DNA from: Margaritispora aquatica
Taxonomy: Eukaryota > Ascomycota > Leotiomycetes > Helotiales > Discinellaceae
DNA length: 64,000 nt
Direction: 5' to 3'
Assembly (NCBI GenBank): GCA_007644065.1
Contig: VJWN01000005.1
Location: 310,001 to 374,000, forward strand
Shown: in pieces, positions 22,421 to 32,340 of the stretch
Position numbering within the stretch: position 1 is the stretch's first letter
Layout: each line of letters begins with the position of its first letter
Position numbers and translations under genes: made by a program
Notes under the pieces: model-generated
What the model saw: the letters and a program-made list of their open reading frames with translations, nothing else
What the model was told of the DNA's origin: nothing
Databases searched by the model: none

Positions 22421-23059
22421 TCATTCCAAATTAGGGTCCTTGATCTCCCCAGGCTTTGGAGCCGAGTCTGCCATCGTTCCACAATGGCCGCACTCCCTCC
22501 TCTCTTCGCTTTCCTTGAATGCATTCACCGCTCCCTTGATTTGGGTCCCAAGATCTGTACAATGAAAGGCAGCTTCATCCACCACTTGTTTGCAATTTGT
22601 GCAATACCACCTCAGTTTATCCAAGCTCCCTTCTGGCCGCGGTTGTTCCAATACAATACCCACTGTGTTTGCAAATCGCACTGGGTTGTGTGGTGTGTTT
22701 GGAGGAAGAAGGAACATGTCGCCTTCACGAATGATGATGTCTTTGAACTCCCCATCGTCGACGACCTTGAGCATCATGGCTCCTTTGTATTGGTAGAACC
22801 ATTCAGCAGTCTCATTGATATGGTAGTCCGTTCGTGCGTTTGGTCCTCCTACTATCTGTTCTGCATCAGATATGCATCATCTTCTGATGTAAAGAGATAG
22901 CATACCATAACTGTAACATCCTTGTCGTATACGCAATAGTTGTTAATGGGCGGCTTTAAGAGATGCGAGTTCTCTTCGAGCCTACATATGAGTTAGAAAT
23001 TTCCTGAGCTCAGGGCAAGCTGTATACCATTTCGGAATGTTCAATGGAGTAGAAAGCAT
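22421..23059 (-). CDS. BNA1: 3-hydroxyanthranilate 3,4-dioxygenase
   Basis: Three exons, 23059-23028, 22981-22906 and 22855-22421, encode 180 aa, the usual fungal length. The cupin core has [16 protein letters not shown] (iron ligands His and Glu) and [13 protein letters not shown] (third ligand His). The C-terminus carries the second, rubredoxin-like metal site as two Cys-x-x-Cys pairs (YCTNCK and CGHCG) found in fungal and bacterial enzymes. The enzyme opens the ring of 3-hydroxyanthranilate in the kynurenine route from tryptophan to NAD, in the cytosol. The first exon is only 32 bp and is supported by the standard N-terminus [15 protein letters not shown]. Confidence 0.95.
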
Positions 23060-23607
23060 CTTTCTATAGCTTCTGTGGATTAGTTGTGATGAATTTACGT
23101 GCTTGTAAAGCTATATATATATTGCCTCTCCATGAATGGCGGGGTGATGACTCCCAAACATGGGTGTTACGGACATCCATCGGTATGTTTTATAAGCATT
23201 TCAATGTGTAAATAAAGGATAGAGAATAGATAACTTTGGGATGCCATATTCATACGTTAAGATCAGTCCTTCTCATAATTTGGCAAAGAAATGCTAAAGG
23301 GTTCTGAGCACTGGAATTTTGACGACATTGCAAACTCCTCCGCCAAAATTGGCAATGATGGTGGAACTGTCTATCTCAAGCACCTCAAGCACCAAATGCA
23401 ACATTCCGAGTGTGTGTGATTTGTTACATAAGCCAGTTAGTTCATGAATATAGATCCGACTTTATGTCTTTTATCATTCTGAAAAGGCTCTTGGTATGCA
23501 CATGTCCATCCAAGTGAGACCAAAGTTACCCCGCGTCAATCAACCCCACCTTGAGCTCCCAGAGCTTCTCCAGATACAGCTCAGTCGTCCACGAAAAGAA
23601 TTACAAA
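23060..23607. promoter_or_regulatory. Divergent promoter region, BNA1 / proline iminopeptidase
   Basis: About 550 bp between divergent start codons, AT-rich near the BNA1 side. No further gene seen. Confidence 0.45.
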
Positions 23608-24669
23608 ATGGCACCAGTCTACGCACCATTCTCAACCCTGAAATCGGGACATCTGAAAGTATCCCCTTTACACTCGATATACTGGGAGGAATGTGGCCTA
23701 GCAACCGGCGTTCCGATCGTCTACCTACATGGTGGTCCAGGAGGAGGGATTGAGAACAGCGACAGGTGAATAGCGTTGCAAGTTGAGAGATATCGAAGCT
23801 AAAGACAACATAGGCAATATTTTGATCCAACCCACTACCGCAGCGTCCTATTTGACCAACGTGGTTCGGGCAAATCCACACCTCACGCATCCCTAGAAGA
23901 TAACACAACCTGGCATCTCGTCTCTGACATCGAAGCTATCCGCGAGCACCTCGGAATCGAGAAATGGATCGTATTTGGCGGCTCTTGGGGCTCAACTCTC
24001 GCACTGGCATATTCAGAGAAACACCCAGACCGGTGCTTGGGCTTGATTTTGAGGGGAATCTTCACACTTAGAAGAGAGGAGTTGGAGTGGTTCTACCAGA
24101 AGGGAGCAGACTTCCTATTCCCAGAATTCTTTGAGGCGTATAAGGCGGTCATTCCAGAGGAGGAGAGGGGAGATATGATGCAGGCTTATTATAAGAGGCT
24201 TACTGGTGATGATGAGGTGGAGAAGTTGAAGTGGTATGTTACGTCTATTTGGCTTGAGCAGCTAAGCTAACAAGTTCAAAGTGCAAGTGCATGGAGCAAA
24301 TGGGAGACAGCAACAAGTAAATTGATGGTTGATCCCAAGTATATGGAGAAGGCAGAAGATCCTCAATGGGCTCTTGCATTTGCTCGGATCGAGTCACACT
24401 TCTTCGTCAATGGTGGTTGGATGGAAGATGGTCAGCTAATCAAGGATGCGCATAAGATCAAGCATCTTCCTATTGTCATCATTCAAGGTCGATATGACGT
24501 TGTCTGTCCGGCGAAGACAAGTTGGGATCTGTATCAAGCGCTTGGTGGAAAGGGTGCTGAAAACGTGCAGTATACGATTCTGGGGAACTTTGGGCACAGT
24601 GCGCATGAGACTGGGGTTGAGGAGGCGTTGGTTGATGCTGCGAACAAATTCAAGTATATCAAAGCTTGA
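23608..24669 (+). CDS. Proline iminopeptidase (S33 alpha/beta hydrolase)
   Basis: Three exons, 23608-23765, 23814-24233 and 24282-24669, encode 321 aa. Landmarks are the oxyanion-loop motif HGGPGGG, DQRGSGKSTPH and the nucleophile elbow GGSWGSTLALAY (Ser110). They continue with LRGIFTLRREELEWFYQ, the cap domain and AWSKWE, then GRYDVVCP (Asp) and FGHSAHE (catalytic His). Family members release N-terminal proline or other residues from short peptides, usually in the cytosol. There is no signal peptide. The ATG at 23608 was preferred because the frame upstream contains no other ATG before non-coding-like sequence. An AATAAA motif at 24771-24776, about 100 bp after the stop, is a plausible polyadenylation signal. 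Confidence 0.93.
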
Positions 24670-26188
24670 CCAATATGGACGACTCTGATTTGAATCTTGA
24701 AATTTGGCACGTTGAACTGTGGGCAGATTGGACCTGATAATTCACAGCTTGGCAAGTAGCTTAATATTAAAATAAATCTTGGCTGGCAAGGTTTCGTTCT
24801 TTTGCAGGGATGGTTTTACTGTGAAGCATACTTTTAGCTTGTCTCCTGCGAAGAGCGCTGTTTTTAATCGGGCTGGAGAGTCTCGAGGCAGTCAGCCTCT
24901 CATCACATCTAATTGTTTTTGGGTTTGACACTGTTTCGACTCGAGGTTCTGCAGAGGAGAAAGAGAAAAAGTCCAGCTAGGTAGTCCAGCCTTTAAACTA
25001 CTTACAGCGGAGGAAAGGTGATTATTCATGCGTAATATATGGTAATAGAAGTTGATCTTATTCAAGAGTCAAATTGATAAGTGGGCAAAGTTCCCATCCA
25101 GCTTTCAGAGCAATAGAACGTGCAATCTCCCCTTAAACCCTAGAATGTAGAATAGTTATAATGCTACTTAAACTTACTCCCCAATGTTTTATCTTCTACC
25201 AATGATCCATTCAGTTTCCATAGTGTACCTGGTCGTAATATCTGCAGCTCTACTGGACAAGCTCAACCTCTAGACATCATCCACCCATCCACCCTCTTCC
25301 CCGGAACCATTCGTAAGTTATATAAACCCACCAGCCTCCTTTGCTGTCACCCAGAAGGCGCCAAGAGCGACGTCTCAAGGTCAGGTCAAACTGGTGGAGG
25401 TGGAGAGGCACAAAATTCTACTGGTCACCAATTCAAAAAAGATTCGCCAATTCGACAAACAGCTGACTCACCAGCCCCGACTTCAAAAACCCCACAGCGA
25501 GGGGTTTTCTAGAGGTCCCTAAGGGGGCCTCGAGTTTTTGCTACTTTTTGGAATCTTTGATTTGTGGGGTTTAGAGTTTATTTTTGCGTGTTTTTGGAGA
25601 AAGAGGTAGGGTAGAATTTTTGGTGGTGGTTAAGCGAGGTCGTGAGTTCGAAAGTTGGACAGCTGAGTTGTAGAGCTAAATATTGAAGCTGGTATTGTTC
25701 TCATACTCGATATTATTGTGCCTTGTTATAGATATTTGAAGAGTATGTAGATATAGATGTTACATGGTCTATACCAATAACTTGAGTACGAAATTAGACT
25801 GACCATCACACGTTACTTGGAGTTTATTGGACTTTGTGTTAGTTCTTAAGGTAGGTAGACTCTTGACGATACTCGAACGCATACCCATCACTTCAGCACC
25901 GGACCTCAGAGCACTCTAGCCATCTCCGTAACCACCTCATTCTTCAGGATCTGCTAAACTCGCTAGCAATAGTATAAACCTGACGCAAGTTCCTTTATTC
26001 AGCCTCATCTGCTCATCTTCTTCGCTACACGTAACGAAGTGACCAAATCCAACTGTGTACCAGTCACAAATTCTCATTCATACCTGTAGTCATACAGCAA
26101 TTTCCTTCATACGGTCAGCATAATAATGAGATCATAAAACTACAAATGCCATCCCAAGGAGTTACCACTTACAGTACTAACACCAAGC
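24670..26188. other. Intergenic, 1.5 kb, with a GGGGTTTT hairpin
   Basis: No protein-coding stretch is supported. It contains the 3' UTR of the iminopeptidase gene and, at 25486-25508, an 8-bp perfect inverted repeat (AAAACCCC/GGGGTTTT with a 7-nt loop). The rest is AT-rich single-copy sequence as far as can be read. Confidence 0.5.
25486..25508. repeat. Short perfect inverted repeat (hairpin)
   Basis: AAAACCCC, a 7-nt loop ACAGCGA, then GGGGTTTT. The stem is perfect. Function is unknown and it may be chance; no gene overlaps it. Confidence 0.5.
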
Positions 26189-26471
26189 TCAAAGACCACG
26201 CTCGATCGAGCGATTGGGATTCAGCAAATTGGCAGGGCTAGTAGGAGCACTATTCGGCTCCAAGACAGGAGTTTCATTCATTTCATAGGAGTAGCCGTTG
26301 TCATAGTGTGCGCTGATGCTTGCCTGTTCGGTTGGTTTGCTCGAGGGCAGAACAGCAGGCGCGGCAGTGGATTTCTTGGCTTCGCTGGCTGGGAGGCCGG
26401 GTTCAGATACAGAAGTGATTCGTTGCTCATCGTGTTTTTTTTATATTGGTAATTATTGCGTTCTTGCTCAT
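26189..26471 (-). pseudogene. Small ORF (about 93 aa) broken by one base at an A8 run
   Basis: A strongly coding-like frame of 81 codons (26431-26189) contains segments such as SISAHYDNGYSYEMNETP, then EPNSAPTSPANLLNP, and ends NRSIERGL. It has no ATG of its own. An ATG at 26471 (MSKNAIITN...) lies in the adjacent frame. The two frames meet at a run of eight A on the minus strand (plus-strand T run 26435-26442). The total length is 3n+1, so a single-base difference at the run separates them. The ATG is preceded by a pyrimidine/ACAA-rich leader typical of fungal 5' UTRs, and no GT donor lies between the two parts. Possible explanations are a sequencing or assembly indel, a recent frameshift mutation, or transcriptional slippage on the homopolymer. 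The family is not recognised. Confidence 0.5.
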
Positions 26472-27063
26472 TGTGTTTGGATGAGTTCTATTTTGATGGT
26501 GTGAGAGGTGAAGGGTATAGTTGAACTTGATGTTGAGGTTGAGGTTGTTGTGAAAGTTGAAGTCAAAAATGAGATTGGGTATAATTGAACCTGAAGGTAT
26601 AGAGAGAGTGTGTGATAATGAAGAAAGCGATCTTCTTCTACATGGTCGTTGGCTGATTGATTGTAGAGAAAGTGTTATTACCTGTCTAGATTTCTAAGGT
26701 AATTACGTTTGGCAGCATGCTTGCTGTGATTCCCGAAGACTTGCAAATCCCTGACAATTGCATTCATGGCTATGTACATTCGGTATTGGTTGCATATGAA
26801 CTTGCAAGTTACTCTTTATTTTCCTTGCAGAGGAGTAGTGAGTTTGAATATACCACTCAGAAAACTCGTAAGATTGTTTAGGGAGGTCCTTACCACCTGC
26901 TTTGCAATAAAGTCGACACTGTTCATGTCAATTCACATTTAGCGAGTATATTCCGCATACGGTATGATTTCGTAAGTTTGAAATTGACATTACAAATATG
27001 CTAAGAACTCTGTTGTTGGTATACATACAAGCTGGCCTCCATTCATCAGACGAATCACTGTTC
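26472..27063. other. Leader/promoter of the small split ORF and 3' end of the CMD gene
   Basis: 590 bp. The part next to 26471 reads on the minus strand as a C/T- and ACAA-rich leader (roughly 26472-26620), similar to 5' UTRs of well-expressed fungal genes. No other gene seen. Confidence 0.45.
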
Positions 27064-28517
27064 TTAACCTCTTACGATCTCTCCCTTCTCGGCCATCTTG
27101 TTCAGCGTAGCGTCAGCTACACGAAACGCTTCCATTCCAGCCGGAACACCACAATATGCACTATCATGAGTGTATCAGTATTTTTTTCTTCGCCAAACTA
27201 GGAAAGATCCTCCACTGAACACCCTAAACCAGAATTGCAAACAGGGAATGGAATTAAGTCACCATGTCAAGTCACACTGCATAATAGATATTAACTCACC
27301 TTGCCTGTAACAGTGCCTCCCTAATCTCAACTTCAGTACATCCATTTCTTACTGCACCTCTAACATGCGTGCCTAGCTCGACCCATTTACTCAGCGCTGT
27401 GAGCATCACCAAATTTAAGAGACTTCGATCTCTCAAGCTCAAACCTGGCCGTGTCCAAATGATACCCCAAGCACTTTCCTACACATCATCAGTAAGCTAC
27501 AGTCACTTCGAACAACATCGATATCAGTGGAACAGGGAGGATTCCAAGGGTTAAAAGCTCATAAGCGAACAATAGAGGTGCAGATAAACGTACAGTAGCA
27601 AACTGTTGTAATGGCCTCAAGAAATCGGTCTTCCCTTTCTCCAACGCATTCTCAACGTAATCCTCCCCAACGACCTGCTTTCTAATCTTCATCCCTTGGG
27701 CATAAAGACTCTCATGGGTGGGCGTATCCATGTTATTCTCAGCTAACGACACAGATTTCCCTTTGTTAATCTGCATCACAGTTAGTTTACTTCGCTTAGA
27801 AAGCATGAAGAACTCAAAATAGGACAACACACATTACCTCGAGCTTCATTTGCAACCCGCTCATGCTCAGACGTTATGCTTGAAGCTGCATCGTGAATGG
27901 CGTTGCCTGAGCTGCCTGATCTCTTACTCTTACTCTGTGGACTTAGTTAGTCACAATGCAATGAAATAAAAGGAACATGTAACGCATACATATCTTCGAG
28001 CTTCGTTTGCAACTCTCTCGTGCTCTTCTGTGATAGCTGAAGCTGCGTCGTAGATAGCATTACCAGTACTGCCGGATCTTTGGCCCTGCACATCACTCGT
28101 CAATCCCTTCAGCTCAACTCCTTGAGAGTGACATGAAAACATACAACTCTTCGACTTTCATCAGCGACTTTCTCATGCTCCTCCGTGATACTCGATGCTG
28201 CATCCTTGATAGGATCGCCAGTGCTCCCCGAAATAGCACTCTAGGCATCCTCAGCATCCTATAAAACCTGATATCCAGTAGGTTGGAATGCATACCACAA
28301 CAGTTCTCTGGCTCTCACTCTCACTCGCCAACCTAGCAGCCTCATCCTTCACAGCATCATCAGCACTAACAGGCGGTGCAACAGGCATGACCATTTTTCT
28401 TTTAGTTACTATTTCCGTTTCCGCGTTCGTTTTCGTCGTCTTTTTCGAATTACTATCTTCAATTCTCACAACAACAACAAACACGAACGCAAGGGCAAAG
28501 AGTATTTCAAGTATCAT
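27064..28517 (-). CDS. Carboxymuconolactone decarboxylase family protein with N-terminal membrane anchor and tandem exon repeats
   Basis: Seven exons are inferred: 28517-28296, 28240-28145, 28085-27990, 27934-27833, 27770-27594, 27478-27300 and 27160-27064. They total 969 bp and 322 aa with every junction in phase. Residues 1-20 form a strongly hydrophobic helix (ILEILFALAFVFVVVV), followed by a basic segment. Exons 2, 3 and 4 encode 32, 32 and 34 residues and are homologous to one another. Each has a core of the form GSTGNAIYDAASAITEEHE followed by R/K-V-A-N/D-E-A/S-R. All are flanked by phase-0 introns of 55-62 bp, the classic arrangement for exon duplication. Exons 5-7 are a CMD/AhpD-like domain: GMKIRKQVVGEDYV, IWTRPGLSLRDRSLLNLVML, then KWVELGTHVRGAVRNGC and YCGVPAGMEAFRVA. 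CMD relatives include protocatechuate-pathway decarboxylases and peroxidatic AhpD. No CxxC pair is visible, so the gamma-CMD branch is closer. Substrate unknown. The CMD part alone could be a separate gene. Confidence 0.75.
27833..28240 (-). repeat. Three tandem homologous exons (32-34 codons each)
   Basis: Units at 28240-28145, 28085-27990 and 27934-27833. The two later units are most alike (AIYDAASAITEEHERVANEAR against AIHDAASSITSEHERVANEAR). The first is more diverged (PIKDAASSITEEHEKVADESR). The end of exon 1 (DDAVKDEAARLASESESQ) may be a fourth, older copy. The predicted structure is an amphipathic helix rich in Ala, Glu and Arg. Confidence 0.75.
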
Positions 28518-29232
28518 AAGTTCCAACTCAGCTGCCGTCAACTCCCCTTGGAATTAACTCCGCAGTCTAGTCCATAATGATAGGCGCGATGACATCAAGC
28601 CGACTGTCAGTACTGCAGTCTTCAGCCCTTGTGAGGAAGTGGGGAAATGATAGCCAGTCGAGGTTCCCAAGTCGAGCTCATGCAGCTGGGACATTGTGGC
28701 GTACTAACTGCGGAGAACCTGGTCTAGCGGGGGAGAGCACCCGGATTCCAGCCAACCATCAAGGGAAGAGTCCTTAATCAAGGTAAGCAAGCAGGATTTA
28801 GGGTGGAGGTCTGGTCGTGTTCGAGATTTGGGGCTTTATTTGGACGTCTTCCTCTCTTTTTGTCCATCTTTGTTCACTAATGTCCTGCGAATATCTCTCA
28901 CCGTCTTCATGTACGAGTTCACCAGAACTGGTCTGACGGCTTACTGCAGCAGTTAAGACACTGCGAGACAAACAATTTCACTAGGTAGGACAAACAGGTG
29001 AGGTATTGTTTTTATGGTTATTTTTCGCTTGACGATCGCTACCACTATGATACAATAGGTACGCGGGAGCACTCCTCCATGAAAGCAGAAGGCATCCAAA
29101 TTATGTACTGAGACCGACCTCGATGCTGAATCACAACCTCTAGAAACTCCAAAAACCGACAGCCTATCATCTATCTGTCTATCGATCTATCGCAACGAGG
29201 AATGAGGAATGAGCAGGGTATAGGATTCAAAA
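28518..29232. other. Intergenic, CMD promoter and CCP1 3' side
   Basis: 715 bp with no supported gene. A short plus ORF at 28577-28777 is not protein-like. Confidence 0.5.
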
Positions 29233-30457
29233 TTAAGCATTCTTTGCCTTGAACACCATAGGAGCAGCAGTTGTGGTCTCAGCGAAGGGGACACCCAACT
29301 CGAAAAGCTTGACGATGACGGCCGAGAAGTCCTTGAAGAACAACTCATTGTCCTTGGCGTATGCCTGGACGTGAGCCTTGAATGCCTTGTCGGAAACAAG
29401 TGCAAGATCAGTTGGCAGCATCATGAGTGACTTGGTTTTCTTGTCCTCGAACTATCCAGCATGTCAGCAACTTCAATCGCACATCTTCAGGCACCAGAAA
29501 CACATACCTGCTTTGGTCCCTCCCACTTCTTGTACTGCCACTTCTCATTGAGGAGAAGGGTGTAGTAGTCGTTTGTTACGATGGTTGGGGAGAAAGTCCA
29601 TGGACCGGAGAAACCAGAACGATCAGTGTGGCAGCGTCCCAGGGCGTGTGCACCGGACAGAGCGACGATCTCTTGGTCGTTGAAGCCCATACGGTAGAAG
29701 ATATCCCTCAGGTGCTTGTTACCTTGGGTGGCATCTGGCAGACGTCCATCAGGGGTACATGCGGCCATCTCCTTGTCCATACGGCCTGGTCTGTATGGGA
29801 TGACGGGGCCTTGCATCTCCTGGATGGCACAAACACCTGCGAGGATCCATAGGTCGGAGTAAGTCATCCATGGGAATTGAGCTATAGCAGATTGTCAGCA
29901 ACCTTCCAACACCAACAACAATGACACATACCCTTGATTGGTTCCAAGAAGTCCCGCGCAGTCTGTAGACCAGCGTTTGCACCATGACCACCTTCTGGAT
30001 TGAATCTCATAGTTGCACCGTTCGATCCACCAGTACCGGTCTCCTTATCATAGGTGCCCGACGCATGCCATGCCAAACGGACAAGGACCGGTCCATACGA
30101 GCCATCATCATACTCGTCCTTCTCCTCCAGCGCCTGCGCAATGGCATCATACACCTTCTGGTAGTCCTCGAACTTAGGGGTAAAGACGCCCTTAGTCTCA
30201 TTTGCAGATCCAGAGAGCAGCGATCCGTTGCCCTCAGAGTACAGGTAGAAACCAGCACCACCAGCCAAAAGAGCTGCTGCAACGCCGGCGTACAGACCAG
30301 TGGATGACTTCTTTGTTGGCTCAGAGGCGTATCCGCGACGAGATTGCTGGCGGAATGCTGAGCGTGGGATGGTGAATGCCGAGGTCCTGGATGAGGTCCT
30401 GAATGCAGATGCAGACTTGGATGCGGCACGCGCGAAAGTACGAGTGGTGGAAGCCAT
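29233..30457 (-). CDS. CCP1: Mitochondrial cytochrome c peroxidase
   Basis: Three exons, 30457-29932, 29881-29508 and 29451-29233, encode 372 aa. The N-terminus is a bipartite mitochondrial signal: an Arg/Ser/Ala-rich presequence (about residues 1-45), then a hydrophobic sorting segment ([20 protein letters not shown]). It directs the mature protein to the intermembrane space. Class I heme peroxidase residues are all present: distal Arg-Trp-His in [12 protein letters not shown], proximal His in [11 protein letters not shown] and the radical-site Trp in SGPWTFSPT. The enzyme reduces hydrogen peroxide using ferrocytochrome c. The C-terminus, with [18 protein letters not shown], is complete. Confidence 0.97.
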
Positions 30458-31692
30458 TTCGAATATCGTTATAGTATGGCAGATTGGGGAACGAGTATTG
30501 TTTGTTGAAGCTTTGAAGGAGTGTAGTTATAGTTGGAAAAGTAGTGATGGATTCCCGAGGAAATATCGTATACGAAAGTGGTGGTGGGTGGTGATATGTT
30601 ATGATATCAAGCAGCAAGATTATTACTCAGAGCTTTGCAGATTGAATATGTCGTTCCCTTAAAATTCCAACTCCTCTAGTTAGGTAATTCAGAGTGCACA
30701 ATGAAAAAAGATTCTAGTATCTTCGAGCAAACAATTCATAGAAAATTAAAATAAATCAAAAGAATTTCTCAAACAGGCCAATGTCTAACCTCGTGCATCC
30801 ACTCTTCCTCTGCCATCGCAGCTCGCCGAGGGCTCCCATGCTCCATCGTTATCAAACACCCAAACACCGCGCACCAATGGGAGGGCGTATGATTACGAGT
30901 AATGCATAAGAAAACACCGACGGATAAAATGAGCAGATTTTCGGGATCTGTTCGGTCTTCTCTTCCACTGCCTTTGGTCTGAGCGCTGAGTGTTGAGTGC
31001 TGACACATGCGAGACATGTTGGATGGATAGATTTCTGTATGTTGGTAGGATAAAGTGGTTTTCATATCCCGATGCGGAAAGGAGTTCCGCCGCTTACCTC
31101 GTGGTAGGTATGTATGTACTGTATGCATACGGTACTGCATGGAAGAGACTGAGTGCGTGGAAGGCAAGATTGAGGCTCTTGTAAGTCGACTTTGGTGGTG
31201 CGGGTCGGTGCCGGAGTTGAGGCCGGTTGCTGGTTTAGATAACAGGGGAGAAAGGGGTGTGATTGGCTGTGAGGAGGTGGTTTGAGGAATCAAAAATGAA
31301 ACAGAGTAGAGTAGAGTAGGTATGTAGGTTGAATTTTGAGTTGTATACCGATATTTATCTTCATGTCCATCTGGTATTATTGTAAGGTCGTTAGAACAGA
31401 TTAGCACCGCATCGTACAAGATATACAACTGAATTATACAACCAAGATGTGGATCTGACAACAGAGTTGGAGTTTCAAATTATGTTTAGCTTATGATGTA
31501 AGTGCGGTGGTATTTAAAAAGTTGATTTGGGAGAAAATTATCCTAATCCGATATGCAAGATCATTCGTCCATAAAGCTCTTCAACGCCATCGCACAATTT
31601 TAAAGATCCTATGAACTCTTTTACTTGAAAATTTTCAGAGCAACGCCCGATCTACCCATAACGATGCTTCCACAGAGAAAACAAAACCAGAT
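30458..31692. other. Intergenic, 1.2 kb
   Basis: Holds the CCP1 promoter and the 3' side of the small secreted protein gene. A 230-codon minus ORF (30769-31461) begins with TTG, lacks domain-like segments and is His/Ser/Thr-rich. I treat it as chance. Confidence 0.45.
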
Positions 31693-32340
31693 CTACTGTT
31701 CAAAAGCAACGATATTGTTAGGATCAAATCGGCCACCGGATCCGCTTCCGGGCGCCTGACACTGCCGCCCTTCGCCTTGCGGCATTTGTGACACAGTTGG
31801 ATAGCAGTATTTTGCAATCGAAGCATGGCCAGTGATGCTTGCTTTCTTGTTCCTGTATTGTGTCAGCCATCGCTCTATCAAGCTCATCTCATATCATGTT
31901 CGTCTTTTGTCCTTCTACATCTACCTTCACATGCACATGCATAAAGTCAGGAATACTCACAATCCACAATCAAAGAACTCCTCTCTAACGGTAATCAGAT
32001 CCCCTTTCGCAGCATACGTAAAAGTGATGGTCGACCCCACCCCACTACTGCACGAGCCAGTGAAATTACCATCTGCAACACTAGCAGCAGTGAGCGGCTT
32101 GCTGGCTGAGCACCAGACAACACTACCGCTGCCGTCGTGGTCGAGGAAGAAGGAGACGGTTGCTGGGTGTGAATTCATCGGGATGGGGACGAAGGTAAGG
32201 AAATTGGAGATGGTGAATGCGGATGGGGTGAGGGTGCAGACTGCGGTTGTTGTGTTTTGTTTTTGCTCAAGTGGGAGGGCGGTAATGAGTGTGATGGATA
32301 GGGCGAGTATTAAAGCGAGGAGAAGACGTAGTGAGCTCAT
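31693..32340 (-). CDS. Small secreted cysteine-containing protein (effector candidate)
   Basis: Two exons, 32340-31961 and 31852-31693, are joined across a 108-bp intron (GTGAGT to ATACAG), giving 179 aa. Residues 1-21 are a clear signal peptide (SLRLLLALILALSITLITALP). The mature protein has six cysteines (AVC, VVWC, GSC, FDC, KYC, RQC), enough for three disulfides. It also has two N-glycosylation-like sites and alternating beta-strand patterns (FTISNFLTFVPIP, ATVSFFLDHDG, STITFTYAAKGDLITV). The layout recalls small beta-sandwich secreted proteins of plant-associated fungi, such as the AA1-like/Alt a 1-like group. I cannot assign the family firmly, and no enzymatic motif is seen. Confidence 0.78.

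Noticed and set aside
30769..31461. 230-codon minus ORF
   Set aside because: Starts with TTG, no domain-like segments, His/Ser/Thr-rich composition of non-coding type.
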